Notes under the pieces: model-generated
What the model saw: only the letters and a program-made list of their open reading frames with translations
What the model was told of the DNA's origin: nothing
Databases searched by the model: none
Shown: positions 35,590 to 42,837 of the stretch, piece after piece
How the letters are laid out: each line of letters starts with the position of its first letter
Position numbering within the stretch: position 1 is the stretch's first letter
Position numbers and translations under genes: made by a program
NCBI GenBank assembly: GCA_018240425.1
Contig: JAFEFU010000062.1
Location: forward strand, 23,020-87,019
Direction of reading: 5' to 3'
DNA length: 64,000 nucleotides
From: Pseudomonadota bacterium
GTDB taxonomy: Bacteria; Pseudomonadota; Alphaproteobacteria; Rhodobacterales; Rhodobacteraceae

Positions 35590-36972
35590 TTGGCGGGTCC
35601 GTTCACCTCGTTCGTCCTTCTGGCGGCCATGCGCACCGGCTCGAACCTGCTTGAGGACAGCCTCAACCGGATCGAGGGCGTTCAGTGCCACGGCGAGGCC
35701 TTCAACCCGGTGTTCATCGCCTATCCCGACCGCACGGACCTTCTCGGCGTCAGCCAGGCGGATCGCGACCGCGATCCCCGGCCGCTTCTTGAGCGGATTC
35801 GCCGGCAGCCGGGGCTGAACGGGTTTCGCTATTTTCCCGACCATGATCCGCGCATTCTGGACGAGGTGCTGGACGATCCCGCCTGCGCCAAGATCGTGCT
35901 CAGCCGCAATCCGCTGGACAGCTACATCAGCCTGAAGATCGCGCGCGAAACCGGCCAGTGGCGGCTGGGCGGCCCGGGCCGGCGGGTGGCGCGCGTGCCC
36001 TTCGACGGCGACGAGTTTGCCGGCCATCTCGACCTGCTGGCCGGGTTCCACGGGCGGATCCTGCGGGCGTTGCAGGTCAGCGGCCAGACCGCCTTCCATC
36101 TTGATTACGACGATCTCGGCGATGCCGGGGTGCTGGCCGGGCTGGCGCGGTTTCTGGGGCGAGCGGGCAGCGCCCTGCCGCCTTTGCGCAAGACCCTGCC
36201 GCAGAACCCGGAACCGGCCGAGGAAAAGGTCACGAACCCGGCGGAAATGGCGGCGGCGCTAGCCAGGCTTGATCCGTTCCGGCTGGGGCGACCCCCGAGC
36301 TTCGAGCCGCGCCGCGGACCGGGGGTGCCGGATTTCCGGGTGGCATTGGGCGCGCGGCTTCTGTTCATGCCGATCCCTGGCAACCCGGCCGCGGGGATCA
36401 CCGGCTGGCTTGACCGGATCGGCGGCGGCAGCCGCAACGGGCTGACGCAATCCGAGCTGCGCCAATGGATGAAGGACAGCGCGCCATTTCGCAGCCTTAC
36501 CTTGCTGTGCCATCCGGCTGACCGCGCCTGGGCGGCGTTCTCGCGGCTGTTCATCGATGGGGCCGATCCGGCGCTTGCCGCGCTGATCCGCCGCCAATGG
36601 GCGATCCCTCTGTCCGATCCTTCGGACCCGGCGGCGCTGAAGGCGGCCTTCCGCGCCTTTCTCGTGTTCCTGAAGGCCAGCCTGAGCGGCCAGACCAACC
36701 TGCGCGTCGATCCGGCCTGGGCCAGCCAGTCGGCGCATCTGCAGGGATTCAGCCAGTTCGCGGTGCCCGACGTGATCCTGAGGCCGCAAACACTGGAGTC
36801 TGGCCTGCGCCACCTGTGCGCGGATCTTGGCCTTGACTGTCCGCCGGTCGAGTGCCCCAGGCCGGGGGTGCCGGAGAACCTTCGCGACGACGATATCGCC
36901 CGCCTGCTTCGGCAGGCCTGTGCCCGCGACTATGTGGCCTTCGGATTTCGCGACTGGCCGCCGGTCGCCTGA
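35590..36972 (+). CDS. NodH-like PAPS sulfotransferase with degenerate second half
   Basis: A 460-residue protein of the nodulation-protein NodH/Stf0-like sulfotransferase group. The N-terminal half has the 5'-phosphosulfate-binding loop FVLLAAMRTGSNLLEDSLN (about 8-26). It also has the 3'-phosphate-binding segment KIVLSRNPLDSYISLKIARETGQW (about 98-121). The second half (about 245-460) repeats the pattern weakly: RLLFMPIPGNPAAGITGWLDRI and LTLLCHPADRAWAAFSRLFID. The start is TTG 35590 with GAGGGG 8 nt upstream; the first ATG (35629) would delete the binding loop. It probably transfers sulfate to a surface glycan made by the upstream transferases. Confidence 0.82.
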   Translation: MAGPFTSFVLLAAMRTGSNLLEDSLNRIEGVQCHGEAFNPVFIAYPDRTDLLGVSQADRDRDPRPLLERIRRQPGLNGFRYFPDHDPRILDEVLDDPACAKIVLSRNPLDSYISLKIARETGQWRLGGPGRRVARVPFDGDEFAGHLDLLAGFHGRILRALQVSGQTAFHLDYDDLGDAGVLAGLARFLGRAGSALPPLRKTLPQNPEPAEEKVTNPAEMAAALARLDPFRLGRPPSFEPRRGPGVPDFRVALGARLLFMPIPGNPAAGITGWLDRIGGGSRNGLTQSELRQWMKDSAPFRSLTLLCHPADRAWAAFSRLFIDGADPALAALIRRQWAIPLSDPSDPAALKAAFRAFLVFLKASLSGQTNLRVDPAWASQSAHLQGFSQFAVPDVILRPQTLESGLRHLCADLGLDCPPVECPRPGVPENLRDDDIARLLRQACARDYVAFGFRDWPPVA

Positions 36973-36980
36973 CGGGCCGG

Positions 36981-37445
36981 TCAGGCCGCCTGGGTCGAGC
37001 GGCGTTCGGTCAGCACGGCATGAAGCGCGGCCGGATCGCTGTTCTGGCGCAGCTTCATGCGCATGGATTCGTCGCGGAACGTCCGCGACACCATTGCCAG
37101 AGCCTTCAGATGCTCGACCCCCGCCGCCTTGGGCGCAAAGAGCGCGAAGATCAGATCGACGGGCAGGCGGTCCACCGCATCGAAGTCCATCGGCTTTTCC
37201 AGGCGGATGAAGATCCCGGCCATCCGGTCCAGCCCGTGCAGGCGGGCGTGGGGCAGGGCCACGCCATGCCCCACGCCGGTCGGGCCCAGAATCTCGCGTT
37301 CCTGCAGGGCATCGACAGTCGCGGCGGCATCAAGGCCATAGATCGCCGCCGCCATGTCCCCGATATCGTGGAACAGGCGCTTCTTGCCGGTCGATCCTGC
37401 CATGACCCGCACTGCGTTCGGGCGCAGAAAGCTCGAAAGGTCCAT
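36981..37445 (-). CDS. ptsN: PTS IIA-like nitrogen regulatory protein PtsN (EIIA-Ntr)
   Basis: Phosphotransfer regulator of nitrogen, potassium and envelope physiology. It has 154 residues. The phosphorylated histidine is in GVGHGVALPHARLHGLDRM, at about residue 66. PTGVGHG, IFIRLEKPMDFDAVDRLPVDLIFALFAPKAAGVEHLKALA are standard for the EIIA fructose/mannitol-like fold. It follows hpf on the same strand after 36 bp, the usual rpoN-neighbourhood pairing, although rpoN is not present here. It converges on the sulfotransferase gene with 8 bp between stops. Confidence 0.93.
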   Translation of the reverse strand: MDLSSFLRPNAVRVMAGSTGKKRLFHDIGDMAAAIYGLDAAATVDALQEREILGPTGVGHGVALPHARLHGLDRMAGIFIRLEKPMDFDAVDRLPVDLIFALFAPKAAGVEHLKALAMVSRTFRDESMRMKLRQNSDPAALHAVLTERRSTQAA

Positions 37446-37481
37446 ACGTCACGTTTCCTGTTGCCGCCGAAGCGGCGGCCT

Positions 37482-38057
37482 TCAGCCCCGCCCCGCCGGA
37501 TCGATCCAGCCGACATTCCGGTCTTCGCGCCGGTAGACGACGTTCACCCCGCCATGTTTCTCGTTGCGAAAGACCAGAAGCGGCACACCCGCCAGCTCCA
37601 TCTGCATGACCGCCTCGCCGACCGACAGCGACGGGATCTTCGCCTCGGTCTCGGCAATGATGATCGGCTGGAGAGTGTCGGGCTCGGCCTCGTCGGTTCC
37701 TTCGTTGGCGGCCAGCACATACAGGGGCGCCTCGGCGAATTCAACCGGGCTGCGGCGGTCACGGTGATGGTCGCGCAGCCGGCGCTTGTAGCGGCGCACC
37801 TGCTTGTCCATCCGTTCGCGCGCCGCCTCGAAGGCGGCATAGACATCATGCGACTGGCCCTTGGCGGCGACGGTCAGCCCGGTGGACAGATGAACGTTCG
37901 CCTCGCAGAGGTAGGCGCTGGAATCGCGCGAAAAGACCACGGTCGCATCCGTCGGCCGCTGGGCATACTTGTCGAAGGTCTCGCCCAGTTCCGATTTCAC
38001 ATGAGTCTGAAGCGCCTCGCCCACGTCGATCTGCTTGCCGCTGATCTGGTACCGCAT
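37482..38057 (-). CDS. hpf: Long-form ribosome hibernation promoting factor
   Basis: Binds the decoding centre and dimerises ribosomes in slow growth. It has 191 residues, so it is the long form. The N-terminal S30AE domain is MRYQISGKQIDVGEALQTHVKSEL to AAFEAARERMDKQVRRYKRRL. The C-terminal dimerisation domain covers AVMQMELAGVPLLVFRNEKHGGVNVVYRREDRNVGWIDP. ATG 38057 is chosen because AGGAG lies 6 nt upstream; the in-frame ATG 38063 abuts that sequence. It is followed by ptsN in a probable operon. Confidence 0.94.
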   Translation of the reverse strand: MRYQISGKQIDVGEALQTHVKSELGETFDKYAQRPTDATVVFSRDSSAYLCEANVHLSTGLTVAAKGQSHDVYAAFEAARERMDKQVRRYKRRLRDHHRDRRSPVEFAEAPLYVLAANEGTDEAEPDTLQPIIIAETEAKIPSLSVGEAVMQMELAGVPLLVFRNEKHGGVNVVYRREDRNVGWIDPAGRG

Positions 38058-38457
38058 GGTCATCTCCTCTGTGTGGCATCAATTCGCCGCCCTGCGCCTG
38101 CGGGCGCCGGGTCGGGCAAGGGGCATTCGGGGGGCGTTCGGTGCGCGGGCCGGGGGCCTGCCGGCGCCGAGTTTCTTCGGCGGATCGCGTCCGTTTCTGG
38201 CGTCGGGCTGAAAGCGGCAAGCGTGGGCATTTGTCTCATTTGGCGACAGATCGGCGCGGCCTGTCAACGCTTTCGTTGATAGGTGGGCATGGCCCGGCAA
38301 CTTGGCAAGTGCGCCTGGGCGGATGCGCGCGACAATGGGGCGGAAAACGCGCCGACAGGCGCCCGGACCGGAACCCGGCTCGGCGGATATCGACGCATAC
38401 GGCAACGAACTGTTGCGGATTTCCGCCCAATGCGCCCGCCATTCGTCCGGCCATTCG
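38058..38457. other. 400-bp non-coding gap upstream of hpf, downstream of lptB
   Basis: No gene could be supported here on either strand; open frames are fragments of long GC-driven shadows. The segment contains a 6-bp dyad TCAACG-CTTT-CGTTGA at 38264-38279. It overlaps a minus-strand TTGACA (38262-38267) that could be the -35 of the hpf promoter, but no good -10 was seen at 16-18 nt. The leader to hpf would be nearly 180 nt, long enough for a structured 5' UTR. Confidence 0.4.
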
Positions 38458-39222
38458 TCAGGATATGCGGAAGCTCTGCCCCAGATAGACCCGGCGCACG
38501 TTCTCGTCGCGCACCACCTCTTCGGTCGTCCCGCTCATCAGCACCGCGCCGTCATGGAGGATATAGGCGCGATCGACGATCTCGAGCGTTTCGCGGACAT
38601 TGTGGTCGGTGACCAGAACCCCGATGCCGCGCGACTTCAGGTCATGCACCAGGGTGCGGATATCGCCGACCGAGATCGGATCGACCCCGGCGAAAGGCTC
38701 GTCGAGCAGCAGGTATTTCGGATCGGCGGCGAGGCAGCGGGCGATCTCGACGCGCCGCCGCTCGCCCCCCGACAGCGCCAGCGCCGGGGCGCGGCGCAGA
38801 TGTTCGATCGAGAAGTCGGACATCAGCTCTTCCAGCCGCTCGCGCCGCTTGTGGCTGTCGGCGACGGTGATCTCGAGCACCGCGAGGATGTTGTCCTCGA
38901 CCGACAGGCCGCGAAAGATCGACACTTCCTGCGGCAGGTAGCCGATCCCCAGGCGTGCGCGGCGATACATCGGCAGGCCGGTCACATCCTGGCCGTCGAT
39001 CAGGATCTCGCCGCTGTCGGGGGTGATGAGGCCGGCGATGTTGTAAAAGCAGGTGGTCTTGCCCGAGCCGTTGGGCCCGAGCAGTGCCACCACCTCGCCG
39101 CGGTTCAGTTCGAGCGAGACATCGCGGATCACCGGGCGGCGGCGGTAGCTTTTCCGCAGATGGCTGACCTTCAGCCCGGCGCTGCCCGCGGCGACCGTCA
39201 GTTGCGGCTGCTGGGCGGCCAT
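38458..39222 (-). CDS. lptB: LPS export ABC transporter ATP-binding protein LptB
   Basis: Cytoplasmic ATPase of the LptB2FGC lipopolysaccharide extractor. It has 254 residues. Walker A GPNGSGKTTCFYNIAG at about 57-72, Q-loop YLPQEVSIFRGLSVEDNI, signature LALSGGERRRVEIAR, Walker B YLLLDEPFAGVDPISV and switch histidine VLVTDHNVRETLEIVDRAYIL are all present. The start at 39222 lies 1 nt after the lptA stop (TGAGATG). The N-terminal ~20 residues precede the usual family start, so a slightly later initiation is possible. lptFG are elsewhere. Confidence 0.95.
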   Translation of the reverse strand: MAAQQPQLTVAAGSAGLKVSHLRKSYRRRPVIRDVSLELNRGEVVALLGPNGSGKTTCFYNIAGLITPDSGEILIDGQDVTGLPMYRRARLGIGYLPQEVSIFRGLSVEDNILAVLEITVADSHKRRERLEELMSDFSIEHLRRAPALALSGGERRRVEIARCLAADPKYLLLDEPFAGVDPISVGDIRTLVHDLKSRGIGVLVTDHNVRETLEIVDRAYILHDGAVLMSGTTEEVVRDENVRRVYLGQSFRIS

Positions 39223-39223
39223 C

Positions 39224-39721
39224 TCATTTGCCTCCGGGTTGCAGCAGGGTCTTGACCCGGCCGTCCATGTGCCCGGTGCCGGCGTCGAGATCGACGACAA
39301 GGCGATTGCCGCTCATCACGCTGGTGCCCTGGGTCAGGACCACGTCGCCCGTCACCTCGATCTGGCGGCCGGTCAGCGAATAGACGGCCTTGGCGCCCTG
39401 GGCGGCCTCGGTCGGCGTGGACATCAGCACGTTGCCGGTGGCGGTCAGCGTGTCGATCCTCGACTTCTCGCCCTTGACATAGACGGCAAGCAGCGAGTCC
39501 GACGACAGTTTCAGATCGCCCTGCACGGCCAGCACATGCCCGGTGAAGGTGGCGGTCGAGGCCTGTTCGTCCACGGCGAGCGAATCCGCGGTGATCTCGA
39601 CCGGCTGGCCCGCGCCGGCCTTGAGGCCCTTGAAGGCGATTGCCGTCTGCTGCGCATCCGCCGCCTGCCCCAGGACAAGGATGCAACCGGCCAGCCAGAA
39701 CAATTGACGGATTTTGCGCAT
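39224..39721 (-). CDS. lptA: LptA/OstA-type periplasmic LPS transport protein
   Basis: Periplasmic bridge protein of the Lpt system, 165 residues. A signal peptide (RKIRQLFWLAGCILVLGQAADA) is followed by the OstA-like beta-jellyroll. This includes VEITADSLAVDEQASTATFTGHVLAVQGDLKLSSDSLLAVY, IDTLTATGNVLMSTPTEAAQGAKAVYSLTGRQIEVTGDVVLTQG and NRLVVDLDAGTGHM. It lies between lptC (7 nt upstream) and lptB (1 nt downstream) and is certainly part of the same operon. Confidence 0.9.
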   Translation of the reverse strand: MRKIRQLFWLAGCILVLGQAADAQQTAIAFKGLKAGAGQPVEITADSLAVDEQASTATFTGHVLAVQGDLKLSSDSLLAVYVKGEKSRIDTLTATGNVLMSTPTEAAQGAKAVYSLTGRQIEVTGDVVLTQGTSVMSGNRLVVDLDAGTGHMDGRVKTLLQPGGK

Positions 39722-39728
39722 TCGCTCC

Positions 39729-40328
39729 TCAGTTCTGCGGCTTGTATACTAGGCGGACGCGGTCTTTGAAAACCAAATGATGCTGGCCCGTCGGCCCCTT
39801 CAGCTCCATCCGGTCGGCAGTGATCCGCCCGAGCGGCATGTCGCCCGCCACGTTCCCCTCGGCGATCAGGTCCTGGCTGTGCAGGTCGGCGCGTATCCGG
39901 TCGGCGCTCAGGTCGTATCCGTCGGCGGTCGTCATCCGTGCCGACCCCCGCAGGTCGATGGTGCCGCCCGCCGTGTCGAAGATGCCGGACGCGCCGGTGA
40001 CACGGACCGAGGGCCGCCCGCCCTTGCTGTATTCGGCGACCACGTCGGTCGCGGTCGCCGGGCTGCCGGGCCCCTTGCCGGGCCGCGCCTCGGCGGCGGT
40101 GACGCTGACCGACGCGCCATCGTTGGTCATGCCGCCATAGTCCGGCCGGGTCAGGCGTGGGTCGCTGGCGCGCGAGTCGATGCTTTCCTGCACATAGGGC
40201 AGGGCGCCCTCGTAGTCGATGCGCCGGGCCAGGAGGAAGATCGTGGACAGGATCGCCAGCGCCAGGATGGGCAGGGTGATCTTCAGCCAGAAGACCAGGC
40301 GCGAATGGGCGCTCAGCGATCCGGCCAT
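39729..40328 (-). CDS. lptC: LPS export protein LptC
   Basis: Bitopic inner-membrane protein of the Lpt complex. It has 199 residues. A single N-terminal transmembrane helix (LVFWLKITLPILALAILSTIFLLA) is followed by a periplasmic LptC beta-jellyroll. Characteristic pieces are TATDVVAEYSKGGRPSVRVTGASGIFDTAGGTIDL, GYDLSADRIRADLHSQDLIAEGNVAGDMPLGRITADRMEL and HHLVFKDRVRLVYKP. It begins 3 nt after kdsD ends. Confidence 0.9.
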   Translation of the reverse strand: MAGSLSAHSRLVFWLKITLPILALAILSTIFLLARRIDYEGALPYVQESIDSRASDPRLTRPDYGGMTNDGASVSVTAAEARPGKGPGSPATATDVVAEYSKGGRPSVRVTGASGIFDTAGGTIDLRGSARMTTADGYDLSADRIRADLHSQDLIAEGNVAGDMPLGRITADRMELKGPTGQHHLVFKDRVRLVYKPQN

Positions 40329-40331
40329 GTC

Positions 40332-41300
40332 TCAGACCACTCCGGCGCGCAGGCAGTCGTGGATGTTGAGGATGCCGAGAGGGCGGCCGTCCGGGTCGTC
40401 GCCGACCACGAACAGGCTGGTGATCTTGCGGTCCTTCATCAGCGCCACCGCCTTTTCGGCGACCGCGCCCGGCGCGATGGTGCGGGGGCCGCGGGTCATG
40501 ACTTCGGCGGCCCGGTGCGAGAGAAGCCCATCCATGTGCCGCCTGAGGTCGCCGTCGGTGACGATGCCGGTCAGCCGCCCGGCGGCGTCCACCACCCCGG
40601 CCACGCCGAAACCCTTGCGGCTCATCTCGACCAGGACCTCGGCCATCGGGGCGGCCTCGCCGACCAGCGGCAGGGTCTCGCCGCCGTGCATCAAGTCGGC
40701 GACCTTGAGGAGCCTCGCCCCCAGCTTGCCGCCGGGATGGAAGGCGCGGAAATGGTCAGGGGTGAAGCGGCGATGTTCCATCAGCGCCACTGCCAGCGCA
40801 TCGCCAAGCGCCAGCGTCATCGTCGTCGAGGTGGTGGGCACGATGCCGGTGCCGCAGGCTTCGTCGGCCCTGGGGAGAAGGATCGCCACGTCCGCCTGGG
40901 TCAGCAGGGTCGATCCCGCGCGGCCGGCCACGCCGATCAGCGGGATGCCGAAGCGGCGGGTGTGGGCAACGATGTCGGCCAGTTCCGGCGTCTCGCCCGA
41001 GTTGGACAGGACCAGCGCCACGTCGCCCTCGGTGACCATGCCCAGATCGCCGTGGCTGGCCTCGGCCGGGTGGACGAACTGCGCGGGCGTCCCGGTCGAG
41101 GCCAGCGTCGCCGCGATCTTCCTTCCGACGTGGCCCGACTTGCCCATGCCCGACACGATCACCCGCCCGCGCGCGGCGAGGATCAGGTCGATCGCGGCCG
41201 AGAAGCTGCCGTCCAGGGCGGCGGCCAGCGCGTCCAGCCCGCGGGCCTCGATCGCGATGACCCGGCGGGCGGTGGTCAGGAATTGGCTCTTGTCATCCAT
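40332..41300 (-). CDS. kdsD: KpsF/GutQ-family arabinose-5-phosphate isomerase
   Basis: Aldo-keto isomerase making D-arabinose-5-phosphate, the first committed precursor of Kdo. It has 322 residues. The SIS domain, about 35-175, has GRVIVSGMGKSGHVGRKIAATLASTGTPAQFVHPAEASHGDLGMV and VLSNSGETPELADIV. Two CBS domains follow, about 205-320 (LPLVGEAAPMAEVLVEMSRKGFGVAGVVD, LTGIVTDGDLRRHM, KAVALMKDRKITSLFVV). It is coupled to rnd by 1 nt and precedes lptC by 3 nt. With kdsB at 27.5 kb it supplies Kdo for LPS and perhaps for the surface glycan. Confidence 0.93.
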   Translation of the reverse strand: MDDKSQFLTTARRVIAIEARGLDALAAALDGSFSAAIDLILAARGRVIVSGMGKSGHVGRKIAATLASTGTPAQFVHPAEASHGDLGMVTEGDVALVLSNSGETPELADIVAHTRRFGIPLIGVAGRAGSTLLTQADVAILLPRADEACGTGIVPTTSTTMTLALGDALAVALMEHRRFTPDHFRAFHPGGKLGARLLKVADLMHGGETLPLVGEAAPMAEVLVEMSRKGFGVAGVVDAAGRLTGIVTDGDLRRHMDGLLSHRAAEVMTRGPRTIAPGAVAEKAVALMKDRKITSLFVVGDDPDGRPLGILNIHDCLRAGVV

Positions 41301-41301
41301 G

Positions 41302-41916
41302 TCAGTGCCGGAAGATGTCGGTTTCGTCGCCCCAGCCCATCAGGTCGAGGGTGGCGCGCGTCGGAAGGAAGTCGAAACAGGCCTGCGCCAGCGCCGCGCG
41401 GCCCTCGCGTTCCAGCCGGGCATCGAGTTCGGTCTTGAGCCGGTGCAGGTAAAGCACGTCCGACGCCGCATATTCCCGCTGCGCCTCGGTCAGGACCGCC
41501 GCACCCCAGTCCGATGTCTGCTGCTGCTTGGAAATGTCGACGCCCAGAAGTTCCTGCAACAGGTATTTCAACCCGTGGCGGTCGGTGAAGGTGCGCACCA
41601 TCTTGGCCGCGATCTTGGTGCAATAGACCGGGGCGGTCGTCACTCCGAACGCCTGTTTCAGCGTCGCGATGTCGAAGCGGCCGAAGTGAAAGAGCTTCAG
41701 CACCCGGGGGTCGGCCAGCATCCGCTCGAGGTTCGGGGCGCGGGTCTGGCCGCGGGCGATCTGCACCAGATGCGCGTCCCCGTCGCCCGACGACAGCTGC
41801 ACCAGGCACAGCCGGTCGCGGCGGGGATCAAGCCCCATCGTCTCGGTGTCGATGGCCACCACGGGGCCAAGCGCAAGCCCGTCGGGCAGGTCGTTCTGGT
41901 AGAGGTGAATGGCCAC
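41302..41916 (-). CDS. rnd: Ribonuclease D-like 3'-5' exonuclease (short form)
   Basis: DEDD-family exoribonuclease of 204 residues. It covers only the catalytic domain; the HRDC domains of long RNase D are absent. The DEDDy residues are seen in VVAIDTETMGLDP (Asp/Glu), LKLFHFGRFDIATLKQ (Asp) and EAQREYAASDVLYLHRL (Tyr and Asp). It heads the operon rnd-kdsD-lptC-lptA-lptB with 1-7 nt spacings, so tRNA/RNA processing is linked here to LPS supply by transcription only. A promoter candidate is at 42006-42034. Confidence 0.9.
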   Translation of the reverse strand: MAIHLYQNDLPDGLALGPVVAIDTETMGLDPRRDRLCLVQLSSGDGDAHLVQIARGQTRAPNLERMLADPRVLKLFHFGRFDIATLKQAFGVTTAPVYCTKIAAKMVRTFTDRHGLKYLLQELLGVDISKQQQTSDWGAAVLTEAQREYAASDVLYLHRLKTELDARLEREGRAALAQACFDFLPTRATLDLMGWGDETDIFRH

Positions 41917-42005
41917 GATCTGTCCCTGTCTCCGGGGCTGGTGTCTGGGCGGCTATCCGGGGCGGTCCCTGGCTGTGTTTCCGGGCCTGCCTCGGCGTTG
42001 CGCCC

Positions 42006-42034
42006 GGATTAGCCCCAGGGCGCCAAAGGGTCAA
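42006..42034 (-). promoter_or_regulatory. Candidate promoter of the rnd-kdsD-lptCAB operon
   Basis: On the minus strand TTGACC and TAATCC are separated by 17 nt. It lies just downstream of the tRNA-Leu terminator, about 90 nt before the rnd start codon. Position and spacing are good; the sequence match is moderate. Confidence 0.45.
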
Positions 42035-42056
42035 CGTTTGCCGCGGGCGCGAAAGC

Positions 42057-42078
42057 AAAAGACCGCCCGAAGGCGGTC
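42057..42078 (-). terminator. Rho-independent terminator of tRNA-Leu
   Basis: On the minus strand the stem GACCGCC, tetraloop TTCG and GGCGGTC are followed by TTTTG. The hairpin starts about 10 nt after the tRNA CCA end. The UUCG tetraloop is exceptionally stable. Confidence 0.88.
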
Positions 42079-42087
42079 CGTCGACAT

Positions 42088-42172
42088 TGGTGCCCAGAAG
42101 AGGACTCGAACCTCCACGCCTTGCGGCACTGGTACCTGAAACCAGCGCGTCTACCAATTCCGCCATCTGGGC
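42088..42172 (-). tRNA. tRNA-Leu (anticodon CAG)
   Basis: Reading the minus strand: acceptor stem GCCCAGA pairs with TCTGGGC, followed by ACCA with an encoded CCA end. The D-arm contains AATTGGTAGACGC. The anticodon stem CTGGT/ACCAG encloses loop TTCAGGT, giving anticodon CAG, which reads the CTG codon dominant in this GC-rich genome. A class II variable arm (TGCCGCAAGGCGT) and T-arm GGAGG-TTCGAGT-CCTCT confirm a leucine tRNA. Total 85 nt. Confidence 0.96.
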
Positions 42173-42188
42173 GATGTCGTGGGGGGCG

Positions 42189-42216
42189 ATGTAATGGGGC
42201 CTCCGGGCGGTGTCAA
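42189..42216 (-). promoter_or_regulatory. Promoter of tRNA-Leu
   Basis: On the minus strand a perfect TTGACA and TTACAT are separated by 16 nt. Transcription would start about 10 nt before the mature 5' end. Together with the terminator at 42057-42078 this makes a compact single-gene transcription unit. Confidence 0.6.
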
Positions 42217-42318
42217 TGGGATTCCTCGGGAAAAGACCGGCGCGGAAAGCGGACGCAATTCCTCTGGGAAATCCCGCGCCAAAAGGCCAGACTGCGCGAA
42301 AAGCCGAAGGGGGGCATG

Positions 42319-42738
42319 ATGCTTGAAATCCTGAAGTCGATCCACCTGATCTGCCTGCTTCTGGGCGGGGCGGCATCCCTGGGCAACGCCGTGCTGATGA
42401 AGCGGGTCATGGCCTCGGGCGCGCCGCCGCCCGCCCTGGTGGCGGATGCGATGAAGGTGCAGGCCAACATGGGGCTGGGCGCGGTCATCGTCCTGTGGCT
42501 GACCGGCCTGCCGATGGCGGCGATGACCGGCGCCTTCGCCAACGGCGGGCCGCTGTTCTCGCTGAAGCTGCTGGCGGCCACCGCGCTTCTGGTGATCGTT
42601 CCCTACATGGTCTGGATGCGCTCGCAGGCCGCGTCGGGGCGCCGGCCGCTGGACGTGGCGCTTCTGGCGCGCCTGTCGCTGGCGGTGCGCGTCCTGGTCG
42701 TCCTGGTCATCGTCCTTGCGGTCCTGGTCTTCCACTGA
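42319..42738 (+). CDS. Small integral membrane protein of unknown function
   Basis: A 139-residue protein with four predicted transmembrane helices. They are around IHLICLLLGGAASLGNAVLM, GLGAVIVLWLTGLPMAAMTG, FSLKLLAATALLVIVPYMVWM and AVRVLVVLVIVLAVLVFH. Short basic loops (MKRVMAS, RSQAASGRRP) suggest cytoplasmic faces. The layout recalls DUF2269/CopD-like four-helix proteins, but I see no conserved His or Cys pattern that would support haem or copper binding. ATG 42319 is preferred over 42316 because of spacing to AAGGGGGG. Its longer upstream frame passes through the tRNA region antisense and is discarded. Confidence 0.75.
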   Translation: MLEILKSIHLICLLLGGAASLGNAVLMKRVMASGAPPPALVADAMKVQANMGLGAVIVLWLTGLPMAAMTGAFANGGPLFSLKLLAATALLVIVPYMVWMRSQAASGRRPLDVALLARLSLAVRVLVVLVIVLAVLVFH

Positions 42739-42837
42739 CCGCCGGACGCGCGCGCGGGCTGCGGCCCGAATGCCGCTTGTCTGCCCGCAGGCGGAAGGAT
42801 AAACCCCGGAACAGGCTCGAAAAGGGGATCATCGCCG

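Noticed and set aside
32569..36099. A 1176-codon minus-strand open frame across the glycosyltransferase block
   Set aside because: It is antisense to four overlapping plus-strand genes with clear family motifs. High GC at third positions removes stop codons from the opposite frame, and the translation is low-complexity Arg/Gly/Ala/Gln-rich with no motifs.
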